Shown here: piece by piece, positions 1 through 8,475 of the stretch
How positions within the stretch are numbered: the stretch's first letter is position 1
Layout of the letters: each line of letters starts with the position of its first letter
Source of the DNA: CAYFKJ01 sp964343605
GTDB taxonomy: Bacteria > Pseudomonadota > Alphaproteobacteria > UBA2966
DNA length: 64,000 bases
Reading direction: 5' to 3'
NCBI GenBank assembly: GCA_964343605.1
Contig: CAYFKJ010000001.1
Coordinates: 1,021,784-1,085,783 of the forward strand
The notes under the pieces: generated by a model
What the model saw: the letters and a program-made list of their open reading frames with translations, nothing else
Database searches by the model: none
Told to the model about the DNA's origin: nothing
Position numbers and translations under genes: made by a program

Positions 1-760
1 TGTCGATGCGCAAGGTATCACCCGGAAAGACCGGTCGGCTGAACCGGCAGGCGTAGCCGCCGAAGCGGGCCGGATCACCGCCCGCCATGGTTTCCAACAA
101 AGCGTGGCCGGCAATGCCCATGGTGCAGAGGCCGTGCAGGATGGGCCGGTCGTAGCCCGCCTTGGCCGCGATCTTGGGCGAAATGTGCAAGGGGTTGTAG
201 TCGCCGCTGAGGCGGTAGATCAGAGCCGCGCGCTTGTCGATGGTCTTGTGGATGACGGTGTCGGGATCGCTCTCCGGCACCGCCGTGAGGGGGTCGGGCG
301 TGGTGCCGTGGTCGCCACAGCCGCCGTCCCCCCGGCAGAACCCGCCTGTGACGACGCGGCAGATTTCCGCGCCCGTGTCCACGTCACGCAGGGTCTTTTC
401 GTAGTAAACGATGGCGCCCTTCTCGGGCCCCTTGTCGGTGATGCCCACGACCCGGTAGCTCGCCCGCACCGTACCGCTGGCGGGCAACGGGCGCGACAGC
501 GTAACGAACTGTTCGGCGTGCAGGAGCCTGACCCAATCGACCTCCAAAACGGGATCCTGAAGCCAGAAGCCCGGGTGTGCCAGAACGTTGGCGTAGCCCG
601 GCAATGCCGTTATGTCCTGCTCGAAGAGGTATTTGAGTTCGTTCTCGTCCGTCGGATCGAGACCCAGATTGACGCCCAACGCATAAAGAATGGTATCCCG
701 CTCGGTGAAAGAGCGGTCGGATTCCGGGAAGGCGTAGTTCAGGACTTGGTCGACATTCAT
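1..760 (-). CDS. MaoC-family enoyl-CoA hydratase 2 (3' end outside window)
   Basis: Reading down from the ATG at 758-760, the frame stays open to base 1, so the C-terminus is missing and about 253 residues are visible. The C-terminal half carries the hydratase-2 signature: YRLSGDYNPLHIS followed by PILHGLCTMG, which contains the Asp/His hydration dyad of R-specific (peroxisomal type) enoyl-CoA hydratases. The N-terminal half is the degenerate second hotdog fold usual in these double-hotdog proteins. By family knowledge it hydrates 2-enoyl-CoA to (R)-3-hydroxyacyl-CoA. It is the last gene visible in a minus-strand acyl-CoA operon, 28 nt after the thiolase stop. Substrate is unknown. The visible part fits an approximately 280-residue family. 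Confidence 0.85.
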   Translation of the reverse strand, partial: MNVDQVLNYAFPESDRSFTERDTILYALGVNLGLDPTDENELKYLFEQDITALPGYANVLAHPGFWLQDPVLEVDWVRLLHAEQFVTLSRPLPASGTVRASYRVVGITDKGPEKGAIVYYEKTLRDVDTGAEICRVVTGGFCRGDGGCGDHGTTPDPLTAVPESDPDTVIHKTIDKRAALIYRLSGDYNPLHISPKIAAKAGYDRPILHGLCTMGIAGHALLETMAGGDPARFGGYACRFSRPVFPGDTLRID

Positions 761-788
761 TTAGGCTTTCCTTCGCTGGTTTGGGTCG

Positions 789-1991
789 TCAGGCATCCAA
801 CCGGCCGATGATCGAAATCCCGGCGATGGAGTTGTAGGGTGCACCGCCGAGGTTGTGCGTCAGCGCGAGGTCGACGTTGCCTTTCTGACGCTCGCCGGCC
901 CGGCCCTGGAGCTGGTTGTAGTTTTCGTAGACCATGCGCAAGCCGCTGGCGCCGATGGGGTGGCCGAAGCACTTGAGACCGCCGTCGGTCTGGCACGGCA
1001 GATCACCGTCGGCATCGAAGGCGCCGTCGAGCACGTCTTTGACGGCCTGGCCCTCCTCCGAAACGCCAAGGTCTTCCATGGTCACCAATTCGGTCACCGA
1101 AAAACAGTCGTGCACCTGGAAAACGGAAAGCTCCTCGCGCGGTTTTTTGATGCCCGCCTCCGCATACGCCGCCTTCGAGGCGATGCGGGTGTTCTCGACG
1201 TAACTGCCGTCCCACTTGTCGGTACCCGCCTCGACGCCGGACGACGCGGAAAGCTGGAGCGATTTGATCGAGACGATATCGTGCTTGCCCATGGTCTTGG
1301 CGATCTCGGGCGTCGTCACGATGGCGCAAGCCGCCCCGTCTGACACGCCGCAACAATCGTAAAGCCCCAGCGGATCGGCGATGATCGGCGCATTGAGAAT
1401 GGTCTCGAGCGTGACTTCGCGTTGCAGGTGCGCCTTGGGGCTTTTGACGCCGTTGGCGTGGCTTTTCCAGGAGATATGCGCCATGGCGTCTTTCAGGTCC
1501 TTGCGGTCGATGCCGTGCCGCGCCTGGTAGCCCGCCGCCAGTTGAGCGAACAGTGCGGGCGCGGAACCGTAGGGCATCCAGAGATCGTTGAGCGTCCCCT
1601 TCGGCGCGGTCGGCAGTCCGCCGTAGCCCGTGTCCTTGAGCTTTTCGGCGCCGATGGCCAGGGCGAAATCCACCACGCCCGCCGCCACGGCATAGGTAGC
1701 GCCGCGCAGCGCCTCGGTGCCGGTGGCGCACATATTCTCCACCCGCGTCACCGGAATGCCGCGCAGGCGCAGCGCCGTCGCCAGCGGAATGGCGCTGTTG
1801 CCGACATTGATGGTGTCGAAGTAGGCCCCGAACCAGGCCGCGCCGATGTCACCGGGCTCGATGCCGGCGTCGTCCAGCGCCTCCTGATACGCTTCGTTCA
1901 GGAGATCGGCCTCGGAGTCGTCCCAGCGTTCGCCGAAACTTGAACACCCCATTCCGACGATGGCGACTTTGTCTCGAATGCCCTCAGCCAT
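789..1991 (-). CDS. Thiolase / acetyl-CoA acetyltransferase family protein
   Basis: This is a 400-residue thiolase-fold protein of the SCP2/lipid-transfer type. It keeps the nucleophilic cysteine (C88 in VENMCATGTEA) and the C-terminal GHPIGASG block with its catalytic histidine, so it should be a true thiolase cleaving 3-ketoacyl-CoA with CoA. HDCFSVTEL in the middle is the other conserved active-site block. It follows the HMG-CoA-synthase-like/DUF35 fusion by 48 nt and precedes a MaoC hydratase, so hydration and thiolysis are encoded together. Contrast the cysteine-less paralogue at 16,097-17,269. The exact substrate cannot be read from the sequence. Confidence 0.88.
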   Translation of the reverse strand: MAEGIRDKVAIVGMGCSSFGERWDDSEADLLNEAYQEALDDAGIEPGDIGAAWFGAYFDTINVGNSAIPLATALRLRGIPVTRVENMCATGTEALRGATYAVAAGVVDFALAIGAEKLKDTGYGGLPTAPKGTLNDLWMPYGSAPALFAQLAAGYQARHGIDRKDLKDAMAHISWKSHANGVKSPKAHLQREVTLETILNAPIIADPLGLYDCCGVSDGAACAIVTTPEIAKTMGKHDIVSIKSLQLSASSGVEAGTDKWDGSYVENTRIASKAAYAEAGIKKPREELSVFQVHDCFSVTELVTMEDLGVSEEGQAVKDVLDGAFDADGDLPCQTDGGLKCFGHPIGASGLRMVYENYNQLQGRAGERQKGNVDLALTHNLGGAPYNSIAGISIIGRLDA

Positions 1992-2039
1992 ATTCCTATC
2001 CTCTCCTGCGTTTCGCTTCGGATCTAGGCGCCACGATCA

Positions 2040-3461
2040 TCAGGCGATCGACCGCGCCTTCCAGAAGTAGCTCACGTTGTTCAGCCTGGCGTCCTTCGAC
2101 TTGATGCGGAAGGCCATCGCCAGGGGCGACCCCACATGGAAATTTTCGGGGTCGACGTCCACCATTTCCATCAACACGCGCGCGCCGTTGTCGAACTGTA
2201 CGAGGCCGACATAAAGCGGCGGCGCGGGATGGTACTGCAGATAATCGGCCGTGAAGGTTTTGACCTCCGCCTTCTCGTCCGCCAACTCGTAATGCGGCAT
2301 CTCACCGGACGCGCCGCAACTGACGCAATTGGGCAGCCGGGGAAACTGAATGGCGCCGCACGACGGACACTTGCCGCCGGAAAACGAGAGGATCTGATCG
2401 GACGAACGGTAAAGCTCGGTCTGGGCCACCTTGATGTTGCCTTCCGCCCGCATCCCGCCGTCGACCTCGATCTCCCCATAGTAGGCCAGATACTGGGAAT
2501 AGCCGATCGTCTCCGTGCTACCGTCGGCCAGCCGTTCCAGCCCGTCTCCCCGCGCCGCCCGGCCCGCACCGTTTCCCGCTTCCAGCAAAATTGCCTCGGC
2601 GCCGCCGCCGAAGCCGCAAACCAGGATCAGATCGCCCGGCTCGGAGGTATCCAAGGCGTGCGACAGCATCATCAGCGGGTGAGCGACACCGGCATCGCCC
2701 AACCGGCCGAAAAACTCGTCGACGCAAGCATCGCCGGGAACGCCGGCGGCGCGCGCAACATGGGCGGCGGCGGTGGGGCAAACGAACTTCTTGACGTCGC
2801 CCGGCTTGGCCTGGGATTTCTCCAATACGTCGGCGATGACCTGCGGCAGGAACTGACGGACGCCGGAATCGCGGATCCAGCGGTCTTCCCAATAATAGTC
2901 GTGGCTCTCCCCGGCGGCGCGAAAATGATCGAGGAAAGGCGAAGACAGGGACGAAGCGGCGATAAAGCGCGCCGCATCGCCGCCGGGGGTCACATGCACG
3001 GCGGCTGCACCCGCGCCGTACGTCATTTCGGCCGGGCTGGCGGGTTTGGCCTGACGGCGGTCGCTGGCCACGACCAGAGACGAGGCATGTGGCTTCTCGA
3101 AAGCCTGGCGCAGGGCTGAAACGCCAACCCGCTGCGAGCCCACGTGATCGATGCTGGAAACGTTTTCCGGCAGCCTCAAGGCGGCGGTCAGGTACATGGA
3201 GGAGGCCGGTTCGACGAACGGATGGGTCGAGGAGGCGACCGAAACATCCGTCACCGTTTCGCGATCTTCAGGAGAGACACAGCCGCGCGCCGCCTCCACC
3301 GCCATGGTGATGCTGTCCTCATCCCACGAGCAGACGGCGCGGGTCCCTTTTTTCGATTTGAGACCGGCATTGAACCAGCCGTTGAAGCCGGCGATTTCCT
3401 GCCGCTCCAACCGCAGGCGCGGCACGTACACCGCATGGGAGGCGATGCCCATATCACCCAT
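2040..3461 (-). CDS. HMG-CoA-synthase-like protein fused to a DUF35 (Zn-ribbon/OB-fold) domain
   Basis: It has 473 residues. The first ~320 resemble the ketoacyl/HMG-CoA synthase fold. The last ~130 are a DUF35 domain with a rubredoxin-like knuckle pair (CPSCG and CVSCG) followed by an OB fold. The usual HMG-CoA synthase nucleophile block is replaced by HVGSQRVGVSAL, with no cysteine, so classical condensation is doubtful. By analogy with thiolase-DUF35 complexes it may be an acyl-CoA binding or aldolase/condensing partner for the adjacent thiolase (48 nt downstream). The start at 3461 has a second in-frame ATG at codon 4, so either could be used. The fold assignment is good; the function is inferred. 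Confidence 0.72.
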   Translation of the reverse strand: MGDMGIASHAVYVPRLRLERQEIAGFNGWFNAGLKSKKGTRAVCSWDEDSITMAVEAARGCVSPEDRETVTDVSVASSTHPFVEPASSMYLTAALRLPENVSSIDHVGSQRVGVSALRQAFEKPHASSLVVASDRRQAKPASPAEMTYGAGAAAVHVTPGGDAARFIAASSLSSPFLDHFRAAGESHDYYWEDRWIRDSGVRQFLPQVIADVLEKSQAKPGDVKKFVCPTAAAHVARAAGVPGDACVDEFFGRLGDAGVAHPLMMLSHALDTSEPGDLILVCGFGGGAEAILLEAGNGAGRAARGDGLERLADGSTETIGYSQYLAYYGEIEVDGGMRAEGNIKVAQTELYRSSDQILSFSGGKCPSCGAIQFPRLPNCVSCGASGEMPHYELADEKAEVKTFTADYLQYHPAPPLYVGLVQFDNGARVLMEMVDVDPENFHVGSPLAMAFRIKSKDARLNNVSYFWKARSIA

Positions 3462-3492
3462 GTAAACCTCGTGTATCCATAACCACGGAAAC

Positions 3493-4662
3493 TCAATAGG
3501 ACTTCGGCATGCCGAGCACCCGCTCGGCGATGAAGCACTGGATTAGCTGCTCGGAGACCGGCGCGATGCGGGTGATCATGACCTCCCGCAGCAGCCGCTC
3601 GACGTGGTACTCCTTGGCGTAGCCCATGCCGCCGTGCGTCAAGACCGACTGCAGCGCCGCGTTGTAGCCGGCGCGGGAGCCCAGAAATTTTGCGGCGTTG
3701 CTTTCCGCCCCGCAGGGCTCGTCCTGATCGTAGAGGTCGGCAGCGCGGAGACACATCAGCCAGGCCGCTTCGAGTTCCATCCAGTTTTCCGCCAAGGGGT
3801 GCTGGATGGCCTGGTTCTGCCCGATGGGACGGCCGAAAACTTCACGCTCGACGGCGTAAGTAGAGGCCCGGCGGAGACAATCCTGGCCGATGCCGACGCC
3901 TTCGGCCCCGACCAGGATTCGTTCGGGGTTCATCGAATGAAGGATGTAGCCGAAACCCTTGCCCTCGTCCCCGATCAAGTCCTCGTCCGGCACGAACAGG
4001 TTGTCGATAAAGAGCATGTTCGAATCGACGGCCTTGCGGCCCATCTTCTCGATCACCTGGGCCTCGATCTTGGTGCGGTCGAAGGCGGTGTAGAAGATCG
4101 ACAGACCGGCCGAGGGCTTGGCGCCCTCCTCGCGCTTTTGGGTGCGGGCTAAAAGCATGATGCGGTCCGCTTCCTGCGCCGTGGTGTTCCAGATTTTGCG
4201 GCCGTTGACCACGTAACCGCCGTCGACCTTTTCGGCGAAGGTCGTGATGTTGGTGGTGTCGAGCCCGACGTTGGGTTCGGTGACGCCGAAGGAAACCTTG
4301 TCGAGCCCCTGCACCAGGCGCGGGATCCATTTCTTTTTCTGTTCGTCGGTGCCGAACACCAATATCGGATGGGGACCGAACATGTTGATGTGGAGTGTGG
4401 AACAAGCCGTCATGCCGCCGCAGGACGCCACGGTGTTCATCATCACCGCAGCTTCCGCCACGCCAAGACCGGCGCCGCCGAACTCCTCCGGCATGGTGAT
4501 GCCGAGCCAGCCCGCCTCCGCCATCGCCCGGTGGAAGTCTTCGGGAAAAACACCGTCCTTGTCGCGCGCCAGCCAATAGTCGTCGCCGAAGTCCCTGCAG
4601 ACCGCCAGGACGCCCTCGCGGATTGTCCGGTGCTCTTCCGATATGTCCCTTTGCATGGCCAC
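3493..4662 (-). CDS. Acyl-CoA dehydrogenase
   Basis: This is a 389-residue FAD-dependent acyl-CoA dehydrogenase covering the full N-terminal helical, middle beta and C-terminal helical domains. Recognisable blocks are EFGGAGLG, FGVTEPNVG, the KIWNTTAQ strand and VFGRPIGQNQAIQHPLA. The canonical C-terminal Y-E-G-T glutamate is replaced by RIAPVSEQ. A glutamate is present in NPERIL, the position used by isovaleryl-CoA-type enzymes, so it may be the catalytic base (inference). It is a close paralogue of 17,301-18,467: both end in a PKSY tail and share the AKEYHVER/AKEFHVER block. It sits between two other operon genes with spacings of 14 and 31 nt. Confidence 0.9.
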   Translation of the reverse strand: MAMQRDISEEHRTIREGVLAVCRDFGDDYWLARDKDGVFPEDFHRAMAEAGWLGITMPEEFGGAGLGVAEAAVMMNTVASCGGMTACSTLHINMFGPHPILVFGTDEQKKKWIPRLVQGLDKVSFGVTEPNVGLDTTNITTFAEKVDGGYVVNGRKIWNTTAQEADRIMLLARTQKREEGAKPSAGLSIFYTAFDRTKIEAQVIEKMGRKAVDSNMLFIDNLFVPDEDLIGDEGKGFGYILHSMNPERILVGAEGVGIGQDCLRRASTYAVEREVFGRPIGQNQAIQHPLAENWMELEAAWLMCLRAADLYDQDEPCGAESNAAKFLGSRAGYNAALQSVLTHGGMGYAKEYHVERLLREVMITRIAPVSEQLIQCFIAERVLGMPKSY

Positions 4663-4676
4663 TATACCTACCTTCT

Positions 4677-5810
4677 CTATTCGGACGTTTCCGAGAAACG
4701 CCTGAGGTGGTAATCCGCGTTGCCGAACAGCGTGGCGATCGACATCAGCCGCTTGTAGTAGTGGCCGATGGGATATTCGTCCGTCATGCCGATACCGCCG
4801 TGAAGCTGGATGCCCTGCTCGCCGACGAATTTCGCCGCTGCGCCGATGCGGGCCTTGGTCGCCGAGGCCGTGCGCGCGCGGCCTTCTCCGTTGAGGTCCA
4901 TGCGCATGGCCGCCATATCGGCCATCGACTTCGATTGCTCCTGTTCGATCAGCATGTCGGCCAGCCGGTGTTTGACCACCTGGTTGTCGCCGATGGCCGC
5001 GCCGAACTGCTTGCGGGTCTTGACGTAATCGGTGGTGATCTCGTTGACCTTGCGCATGGCGCCGACGGCTTCGGCGCCGGCCGCGCAGATGGCGATATCG
5101 ATCACGGTTTCAAGGACGGCGTAACCGCCACCCTCGACACCGACAAGGTCGGTAGCGCCGACTTCGACGTCTTCGAGGATGAGATCGCTGGCGCGCTGAC
5201 CGTCGAGGGTTCGGTAGTCCTTGCGCGTCAGGCCCTTCGCCTCGGCATCGACCAGGAAAAGCGAGATGCCGTCCCGGTCGCGCCGGGCACCCGAGGTGCG
5301 GCAACTGACGATGATCTTATCCGCCGTTGCCGCATGATAGACCACTGATTTGCGTCCGTTGAGGACGTAGCCGTCACCGGAGGCCTTGGCCTCGGTCGAA
5401 ACGTCGAACAGGTCGAAGCGCGATTGCGGCTCGGCATAGCCGAGGGCGAGGTGCAACCCGCCCTCGATAAGGGCCGGAAGGTGGTATTCCTTTTGTTCAT
5501 CGCTGCCCGCCAGCTCGAGCAGGCGTCCGCCCAAGAGCACTGTGCTCAAGTAGGGCTCGAGCACAAGGCCTTCGCCGAAGCTTTCCATGATAATGGCAAC
5601 GTCAACGGCCGAGCCGCCGAAACCGCCGCTTTCCTCCGCGAACGGCAGGCCGAGCCAGCCCATCTCCGCAAACAGCTTCCAGTTCTCCTCCGAGTAACCG
5701 GTATCGCCCGCAACCAGTTCGCGCCGGGCGTTGAATTCGTAGTTGTCCTGAACGAAGCGGTCGACGCTGTCCTTCAAAAGGGATTGTTCGCTGGATAGTT
5801 CGAAGTCCAT
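4677..5810 (-). CDS. Acyl-CoA dehydrogenase, PimD-like small partner
   Basis: It has 377 residues with the acyl-CoA dehydrogenase fold, including LPFAEESGGFGG, ALGYAEPQSR, the RKQFGAAIGDNQ helix and QLHGGIGMTDEYPIGHYYKR. It lacks an obvious Y-E-G-T-type catalytic glutamate. It directly follows another dehydrogenase (12 nt), and the pair resembles the large/small subunits of pimeloyl-CoA dehydrogenase or the alpha2-beta2 dehydrogenases of steroid side-chain catabolism. In those heteromers FAD and substrate sites are shared between unlike subunits (established). Pairing here is inferred from adjacency and complementary degeneration. Confidence 0.88.
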   Translation of the reverse strand: MDFELSSEQSLLKDSVDRFVQDNYEFNARRELVAGDTGYSEENWKLFAEMGWLGLPFAEESGGFGGSAVDVAIIMESFGEGLVLEPYLSTVLLGGRLLELAGSDEQKEYHLPALIEGGLHLALGYAEPQSRFDLFDVSTEAKASGDGYVLNGRKSVVYHAATADKIIVSCRTSGARRDRDGISLFLVDAEAKGLTRKDYRTLDGQRASDLILEDVEVGATDLVGVEGGGYAVLETVIDIAICAAGAEAVGAMRKVNEITTDYVKTRKQFGAAIGDNQVVKHRLADMLIEQEQSKSMADMAAMRMDLNGEGRARTASATKARIGAAAKFVGEQGIQLHGGIGMTDEYPIGHYYKRLMSIATLFGNADYHLRRFSETSE

Positions 5811-5821
5811 CGGTCCGGCCC

Positions 5822-7018
5822 CTACAGTCCGAGTAAATGTTTGGCGACGATGTTGCGCTGGATTTCGTTGGTGCCGCCGTAGATGGTCGCGGCGCGCTGG
5901 TAGAGATTGTCGGCCTGGACGCCGTGGGCGTGATCCGGTCCGATCGGCCCGTCGTTGCGTTGCGCCATGTCCCCGTCGGTCTCGTACGGCAGGCCGTAGA
6001 GGCCCAACGCCTCCACCATCAGTCCCTTGATCGACTGGGCCATTTCGGCGCCCTTGATCTTCAGCATCGACGGTTCGGCCGTCAGCTTCTTGCCCGCGAT
6101 ATCGTGGGAGAGGTACCTGAGTTCGGTGTATTCCAGCGCCATCAGATCGACTTCGACCTGGGCGACTTTTCGCCTGAAATCGGGATCATCCAGCAGGCTG
6201 CCACCGCCTGCGATCTCCCTGCCGGCGATCTCCACCAGGCGGTTCAATTGGTACTTCGAGCGGGCGACCCGGGCGATGGTGTTGCGTTCGTTGCCCAGCA
6301 GGAACTTGGCATAGGTCCAGCCCTTGTTTTCCTGGCCGACGAGATTTTCCGCCGGCACCCGGACGTCGTCGAAGAAGACCTCGTTGAGGCTGTGTTCGAG
6401 ATCGAGACCGATGATGGGCCGCACCGTGATGCCGGGGGATTTCATGTCGATCAGCAGAAAGGAAATGCCCTCCTGGTTCTTCACTTCGGTATCCGTGCGC
6501 ACGAGGCAGAACATCATGTCGGCGATGTGGGCCCAGCTCGTCCAGATCTTTTGGCCGTTGACGACGTAGTCGTCGCCGTCGCGCACCGCCCGCGTCCTGA
6601 GCGAGGCCAGGTCGGAACCCGAACCTGGTTCGGAATAGCCCTGGCACCACAACGTATCGGACGAAAGGATATCCGGCAGGTATTCGGCCTTCTGTTCGTC
6701 GCTGCCGAAGGTGTAGATCACCGGTCCGACCATGCTGACGCCGAAGGGACTGACCTGCGGCGCACCGGAAAGGAAGTATTCGTGATTGAAGATGTACTTC
6801 TTGGTCAGCGACCAGCCGGTGCCGCCGTACTCGACGGGCCAGTTGGGCGCGATCCAGCCTTTGGCGTGGAGCGCCTTCTGCCACTGCACCAGCTCGTCCT
6901 TGCGTATATGCAGGCCGCGGTCGGAGCGGTCTTTGGTGGCGGCCGGCAGGTTTTCGGCGAAAAAAGCACGAACCTCCTTTTGGAAGGCCTTGTCTTCTTC
7001 GCTAAACGATAGGTCCAT
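5822..7018 (-). CDS. Acyl-CoA dehydrogenase, PimC-like large partner
   Basis: It has 398 residues. Blocks visible are WPVEYGGTGW, CQGYSEPGSGSDLAS (substrate/FAD contact), KIWTSWAH and IYGGTNEIQRNI near the C-terminus. The last is the Y-E-G-T motif with glycine where many acyl-CoA dehydrogenases have the catalytic glutamate, as in pimeloyl-CoA dehydrogenase large subunits. It is encoded just upstream of the PimD-like gene and 6 nt after the nitroreductase stop. It probably forms a heterotetramer with that neighbour to desaturate a dicarboxyl-, cyclic- or branched acyl-CoA. Substrate is not determinable. Confidence 0.9.
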   Translation of the reverse strand: MDLSFSEEDKAFQKEVRAFFAENLPAATKDRSDRGLHIRKDELVQWQKALHAKGWIAPNWPVEYGGTGWSLTKKYIFNHEYFLSGAPQVSPFGVSMVGPVIYTFGSDEQKAEYLPDILSSDTLWCQGYSEPGSGSDLASLRTRAVRDGDDYVVNGQKIWTSWAHIADMMFCLVRTDTEVKNQEGISFLLIDMKSPGITVRPIIGLDLEHSLNEVFFDDVRVPAENLVGQENKGWTYAKFLLGNERNTIARVARSKYQLNRLVEIAGREIAGGGSLLDDPDFRRKVAQVEVDLMALEYTELRYLSHDIAGKKLTAEPSMLKIKGAEMAQSIKGLMVEALGLYGLPYETDGDMAQRNDGPIGPDHAHGVQADNLYQRAATIYGGTNEIQRNIVAKHLLGL

Positions 7019-7024
7019 AAGTTG

Positions 7025-7729
7025 TCACCGTGCTGAATTGTCGGTTTGGGCGGGTGCGTCAAAGCCCGCGAAGCTGGCGATGTCGTCGACGTCGCGCCGG
7101 TCGGTACGCCACCGGTTTATGGGGTGGTCCTCGGCCATGTGGCCCAGCGCCATGCCGCAGTAGATCATCCGGTTTTCGGGAATGTCGAGATAGTCGCTCA
7201 CCGTTTTGTGCCAGCGCGCCCAGGCTTGCTGCGGGCAGGTGTGCAGCCCGTGAGAGCGGGCGGTCAGCATGATGGACTGGATAAACATGCCGAGGTCACC
7301 CCAGTGTCCCGGTCCCATGGACCGGTCGATGGTGAACATCAACCCGACGGGTGCGCCGAAAAAACTGAAATTGTCGGCAAACTGGCGGATGCGGCCCGCC
7401 CGGTCGTCCCGAGTTACGCCCATGGAGGCGTACATGCGCTCCGCGCACTCGATCCGGCGGGCATTGTAGGGATCGGCCATTTGCGGCGGATGGATGGCGT
7501 ATTCGGTCTCCTCGCCCTTGGGGAAGAGGTCTTCCTGCGCCATGACGCGGTCGATCAGCCCCTGCAACACCTCGCCCGCCATGACATTGACGTGCCAGGG
7601 CTGGATGTTGCTGCCCGACGGCGCCCAACGGGCGGTCTCCAGGATTTCGCGCACGACGCCCAGCGGCACCGCGCGGTCGGAAAACCGGCGGCAGCTCTGG
7701 CGGGTCTTGATCGCTTCGGCGACGTCCAT
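7025..7729 (-). CDS. Nitroreductase-family flavoprotein
   Basis: It has 234 residues. It starts with the nitroreductase signature (AIKTRQSCRRFSDRAVP, then ARWAPSGSNIQPWHV), which binds FMN, and ends with MALGHMAEDHPINR, the C-terminal flavin loop. Members reduce nitro groups, quinones, enones or other activated substrates with NAD(P)H as FMN homodimers. Inside an acyl-CoA operon (21 nt after a MaoC gene and 6 nt before a dehydrogenase) it could act as an enoyl reductase or as electron-transfer support. That is a guess from context only. Confidence 0.88.
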   Translation of the reverse strand: MDVAEAIKTRQSCRRFSDRAVPLGVVREILETARWAPSGSNIQPWHVNVMAGEVLQGLIDRVMAQEDLFPKGEETEYAIHPPQMADPYNARRIECAERMYASMGVTRDDRAGRIRQFADNFSFFGAPVGLMFTIDRSMGPGHWGDLGMFIQSIMLTARSHGLHTCPQQAWARWHKTVSDYLDIPENRMIYCGMALGHMAEDHPINRWRTDRRDVDDIASFAGFDAPAQTDNSAR

Positions 7730-7750
7730 GGGTCCGGCGATGTTGGCGTC

Positions 7751-8209
7751 TCAGGCCGCTTCCGGCCGCTTGTGCATGAGGGCCGTTCGCTTGCAGTTGG
7801 CGACCAGTTCGCCGCGCTGGTTGAAGGCCTCGTGATAGAAGACCACGATGCCGTTGGCGGGCCGGGACTTGCTTTCCCTTTTTTCAAGTATCGTGGTTCG
7901 CGCCCTCAGCGAATCACCGTGGAATACCGGCTTGGGGAAATTCATGTCGGTCATGGCCAAATTGCCAACCGTAGTGCCCAGGGTGGTGTCCGTGACGGTC
8001 ATGCCGATCATCAGGCCGAGCGTGAAAATGCTGTTCACCAGGGGCTGGCCGAATTCCGAATCCTTTGCCCAATCAAAGTCGATGTGCAGCGGCTGCGTGT
8101 TCAGGGTGGCGTTGCAGAACCACATGTTGTCGGCTTCCGTGACCGTACGCGAAAGGGCGTGGTCGAACACCTGACCCTCTTCAAATTCCTCAAACCACAA
8201 TCCCGACAT
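7751..8209 (-). CDS. MaoC-like hotdog dehydratase
   Basis: This is a 152-residue single-hotdog protein. The segment ADNMWFCNATLNTQPLHID is the MaoC-type active-site helix with its Asn/His pair, most like the mesaconyl-CoA hydratase / beta-methylmalyl-CoA dehydratase branch. GRPLVN-like packing is seen in FGQPLVNSIF. It is the first gene of the minus-strand operon. The start MSGLWFEEF at 8209 is supported by the conserved WFEEFEEGQ that begins most family members. It probably adds or removes water on a branched enoyl-CoA. Branch assignment is moderate. Confidence 0.82.
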   Translation of the reverse strand: MSGLWFEEFEEGQVFDHALSRTVTEADNMWFCNATLNTQPLHIDFDWAKDSEFGQPLVNSIFTLGLMIGMTVTDTTLGTTVGNLAMTDMNFPKPVFHGDSLRARTTILEKRESKSRPANGIVVFYHEAFNQRGELVANCKRTALMHKRPEAA

Positions 8210-8475
8210 ATCCCATCCTTTTCCGCCGAGTGTGCTTCGGCATTTCCATCCTCGCGCCGGCCCCGGTGATTCTTCATTCGGGCCAATGTTTGCGCATTTC
8301 CGTATTAAGTTCTATTATTCGAATATTGTCAGGCGTTCGACCCGCCGTCAACGTGAACTTGGCACTTTGCGTCGACACGCGTTCGACTTACTGGCCCGGA
8401 CAGACTTATTCCGCCTTGGTACGGATATGGGCGGAATGTTCGAAATGGGGAAAGATTGGTGGAGTTGGGTTCTCG
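8210..8475. promoter_or_regulatory. Divergent intergenic control region with a TATTCGAATA palindrome
   Basis: This 266-nt AT-richer spacer separates the minus-strand MaoC operon from the plus-strand CoA-transferase operon, so it must hold both promoters. A perfect 10-bp palindrome, TATTCGAATA, lies at 8316-8325 in the most AT-rich part and would suit a dimeric repressor. No convincing -35/-10 pair was fixed on either strand. An open frame extends upstream of the CoA-transferase start, but it lacks family similarity and was not counted as coding. Confidence 0.4.
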
